A stretch of 64,000 bases of DNA, from assembly GCF_902459535.1 (NCBI RefSeq), contig NZ_LR699553.1, forward strand, positions 2,728,001-2,792,000, read 5' to 3'. Within the stretch, counting starts at the first letter, position 1, and every line of letters begins with the position of its first letter. Under the pieces are notes generated by a model. That model did not search any database, was not told where the DNA came from, and saw only the letters and a list, made by a program, of their open reading frames with translations. A program made the translations under genes and the position numbers. Below are positions 62,706-64,000 of the stretch, one piece after another. Source of the stretch: Paraburkholderia dioscoreae (lineage in GTDB: Bacteria; Pseudomonadota; Gammaproteobacteria; Burkholderiales; Burkholderiaceae).

Positions 62706-63182
62706 CTATGCGCACTGCAAATTCAATTCGACCGCCTCGACGCGCACGCCGGGCGCGCGGCTATACCGTTTCGACACCCATAGGTCAACGATCTGCGAGT
62801 CATCGGCGTACACCACACCGTTCATGCCATCCTCGACCGCCTTCAGCACGTTCGACACATCGGGCTTTTTCGTCGCACCGATCAGCGCGCCAGCGGCCAT
62901 CGTCTGACGCTTCATCGACCACCCGCCGGGAATCGGCAGATCGATGTTCAGAATCAGGCGGATCGGACCGCCGAACGGCTCGCGCATGCCCATGCCCTGC
63001 CGCGCAGCCATCTTCACCAGGTTTTCGTAGCGTTCGGTCTCCGGAGGCGTGAACGTCGTGACGATCTTGCCGCGGCGCGCGTGTCGCGCGCGGCCCTTTG
63101 CGATCGGCTTTCCTGGTATCAAAAACTCGACGCGCTGCATTACCGGCGAAGCTGTCAAAAGCGTTTTCTGTTCACCTGCCAT
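62706..63182 (-). CDS. rusA: RusA-family crossover junction endodeoxyribonuclease
   Basis: 158 residues from the ATG at 63182, preceded by GAGGGAAA. Metal-binding pattern KKPDVSNVLKAVEDGMNGVV, YADDSQIVDL. Resolves Holliday junctions in phage DNA. The second Asp of the usual KPDxDN motif is Ser110 here; Asp108, Asp118 and Asp127/128 remain. The alternative start at 63140 would remove 14 residues. Confidence 0.9.
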   Translation of the reverse strand: MAGEQKTLLTASPVMQRVEFLIPGKPIAKGRARHARRGKIVTTFTPPETERYENLVKMAARQGMGMREPFGGPIRLILNIDLPIPGGWSMKRQTMAAGALIGATKKPDVSNVLKAVEDGMNGVVYADDSQIVDLWVSKRYSRAPGVRVEAVELNLQCA

Positions 63183-63233
63183 TGCTGCTTTCCCTCGCCA
63201 TTTCGGCTTTTTTATAACCGCAAGAAACCCTTC

Positions 63234-63431
63234 CTAGCCGTCGATCGCCACGTCAAGTTGCGCGATCAGTACGTCGCGCTCATCGACCGCAGTGTCGAGT
63301 TGCGCGCGCAGCGTTTCAATCTCGGCACGTTGCGCACGACGGGTGATTGCCGCAGACAGTTCGAGCGCGGCGTGGCGCGCGCGCATTGCAGCGCCGCCGA
63401 CGTCGATGAAGTTTCTTACAAGATTGGCCAT
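63234..63431 (-). CDS. Small helical phage protein
   Basis: 65 residues from the ATG at 63431, preceded by GGAGCG. Almost entirely helical and Ala/Arg/Glu/Leu-rich with heptad-like spacing (LSAAITRRAQRAEIETLRAQ), a probable coiled coil. Lies just before rusA. Function unknown. Confidence 0.6.
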   Translation of the reverse strand: MANLVRNFIDVGGAAMRARHAALELSAAITRRAQRAEIETLRAQLDTAVDERDVLIAQLDVAIDG

Positions 63432-63465
63432 GCTAGGATTCGCTCCAAAAATCAAGGGATAAAAC

Positions 63466-64000
63466 ATGCGTAACTGGAAAACTGTCGCTTGCGTGTTGCT
63501 GGGGATCGTCGGCGTCATACTGATCTCCCACTTTGGCGCAACGTCGGCCGGAAGAAAGCCCTATGACCCCGGCCTGATGGCGAGCTGGATGCAAGCAATC
63601 GGTTCGATCGGCGCGATTCTCGGCGCCTACTGGATGACCGAGCGCCAAAACAAGATCCAACTTGCGAACGCCGCTGAGCAGCAGCGGATCGAAACAGAAA
63701 GGAGGTACGCACTGGTCGCCGCTTTGCTCGAGCAGGCAATCAGGCAGACCGAATCTGTCCGCTCTGATTTTGACGTAGGGCCGTCCCCGAACGAATTCGT
63801 ATTTAGCTACTCGCAATCCGACTTCAGCGCATCGATTCAGAGATTGCAGGCGCTCAATCTGGTTGACATCGGTTCCGTCGAACTTGTGAAAGGCGTAGTC
63901 GCGGTCATTGATGCCATGGGTGCGATTCCCAGGGCGATCAATCGTGCACGCACCTCCAACAATCGAGCGAACTACCTGGAAGGCGCTCGCAATTGCGATA
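63466..64000 (+). CDS. Membrane-anchored protein, unknown (3' end beyond window)
   Basis: 178 codons visible. The N-terminus MRNWKTVACVLLGIVGVILI is a signal anchor, then a second hydrophobic helix (LMASWMQAIGSIGAILGAYW) and a charged helical region (TERQNKIQLANAAEQQRIET). The topology, two helices then a cytoplasmic coiled coil, is common in prophage exclusion and moron proteins. Divergent from the small gene at 63431 with only 34 bases between. Confidence 0.7.
   Translation, partial: MRNWKTVACVLLGIVGVILISHFGATSAGRKPYDPGLMASWMQAIGSIGAILGAYWMTERQNKIQLANAAEQQRIETERRYALVAALLEQAIRQTESVRSDFDVGPSPNEFVFSYSQSDFSASIQRLQALNLVDIGSVELVKGVVAVIDAMGAIPRAINRARTSNNRANYLEGARNCD

Overview
The window reads as chromosome of a high-GC betaproteobacterium of the Burkholderia/Paraburkholderia group. 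The evidence is the gene neighbourhood (yejAB, fabI, tRNA-Ser, lysC, tilS, accA, cysS, ppiA, ppiB, lpxH, cysE, trmJ, suhB, lplT, mutS) and the long antisense ORFs produced by GC-rich third codon positions. This assignment rests on recognised protein families and not on a database search.

Positions 1-21230 are core chromosome. On the minus strand lie a microcin C/peptide-type ABC importer (yejA, and yejB cut by the window edge), a small Pro-rich exported protein, a coupled pair of unknown genes beside tRNA-Ser(GCU), and the run cysS, DNA glycosylase, accA, tilS, lysC. On the plus strand lie fabI, a TPR lipid-or-envelope-type protein, ppiA, ppiB, lpxH, suhB and lplT. cysE and trmJ are on the minus strand, with a pure hexanucleotide microsatellite directly after cysE.

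At about 21215 the mutS gene stops after its first 23 recognisable codons and runs into foreign DNA. Everything from there to the right end (64000) is one prophage, so the lysogen carries an interrupted mutS. The rest of mutS, the integrase, repressor and replication genes must lie beyond 64000.

The prophage's left arm (21.6-29.1 kb) is an accessory island. It holds an HNH-type nuclease with an unusual N-terminal domain, a DUF3800 protein, a secreted Cys-containing protein, an unknown helical protein, and a three-gene set (ParB-like protein, PD-(D/E)XK-like protein, C5-cytosine methyltransferase) that looks like an atypical restriction-modification system. It is followed by an SRAP-family (SOS-associated) protein with a perfect LexA-type box upstream, a DUF2591 protein and two tandem paralogous small genes.

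From 32.2 to 60.7 kb, all on the minus strand, comes the late region of a contractile-tailed phage, read right to left: ParB/N6-adenine methyltransferase, small and large terminase, DUF1073 portal, Mu F-like head protein, DUF2213, cement protein, DUF2184 capsid, connector genes, DUF3383 sheath, DUF3277 tube, chaperones, tape measure with a lysozyme-like domain, hub, Gp138 spike, gp25-like protein, baseplate J, DUF2612, an elaborate set of three tail-fibre proteins, then lysis genes. The far right (61.3-64 kb) has a lipoprotein, a Q-like antiterminator candidate, a RusA resolvase and two small genes leading into the early region.
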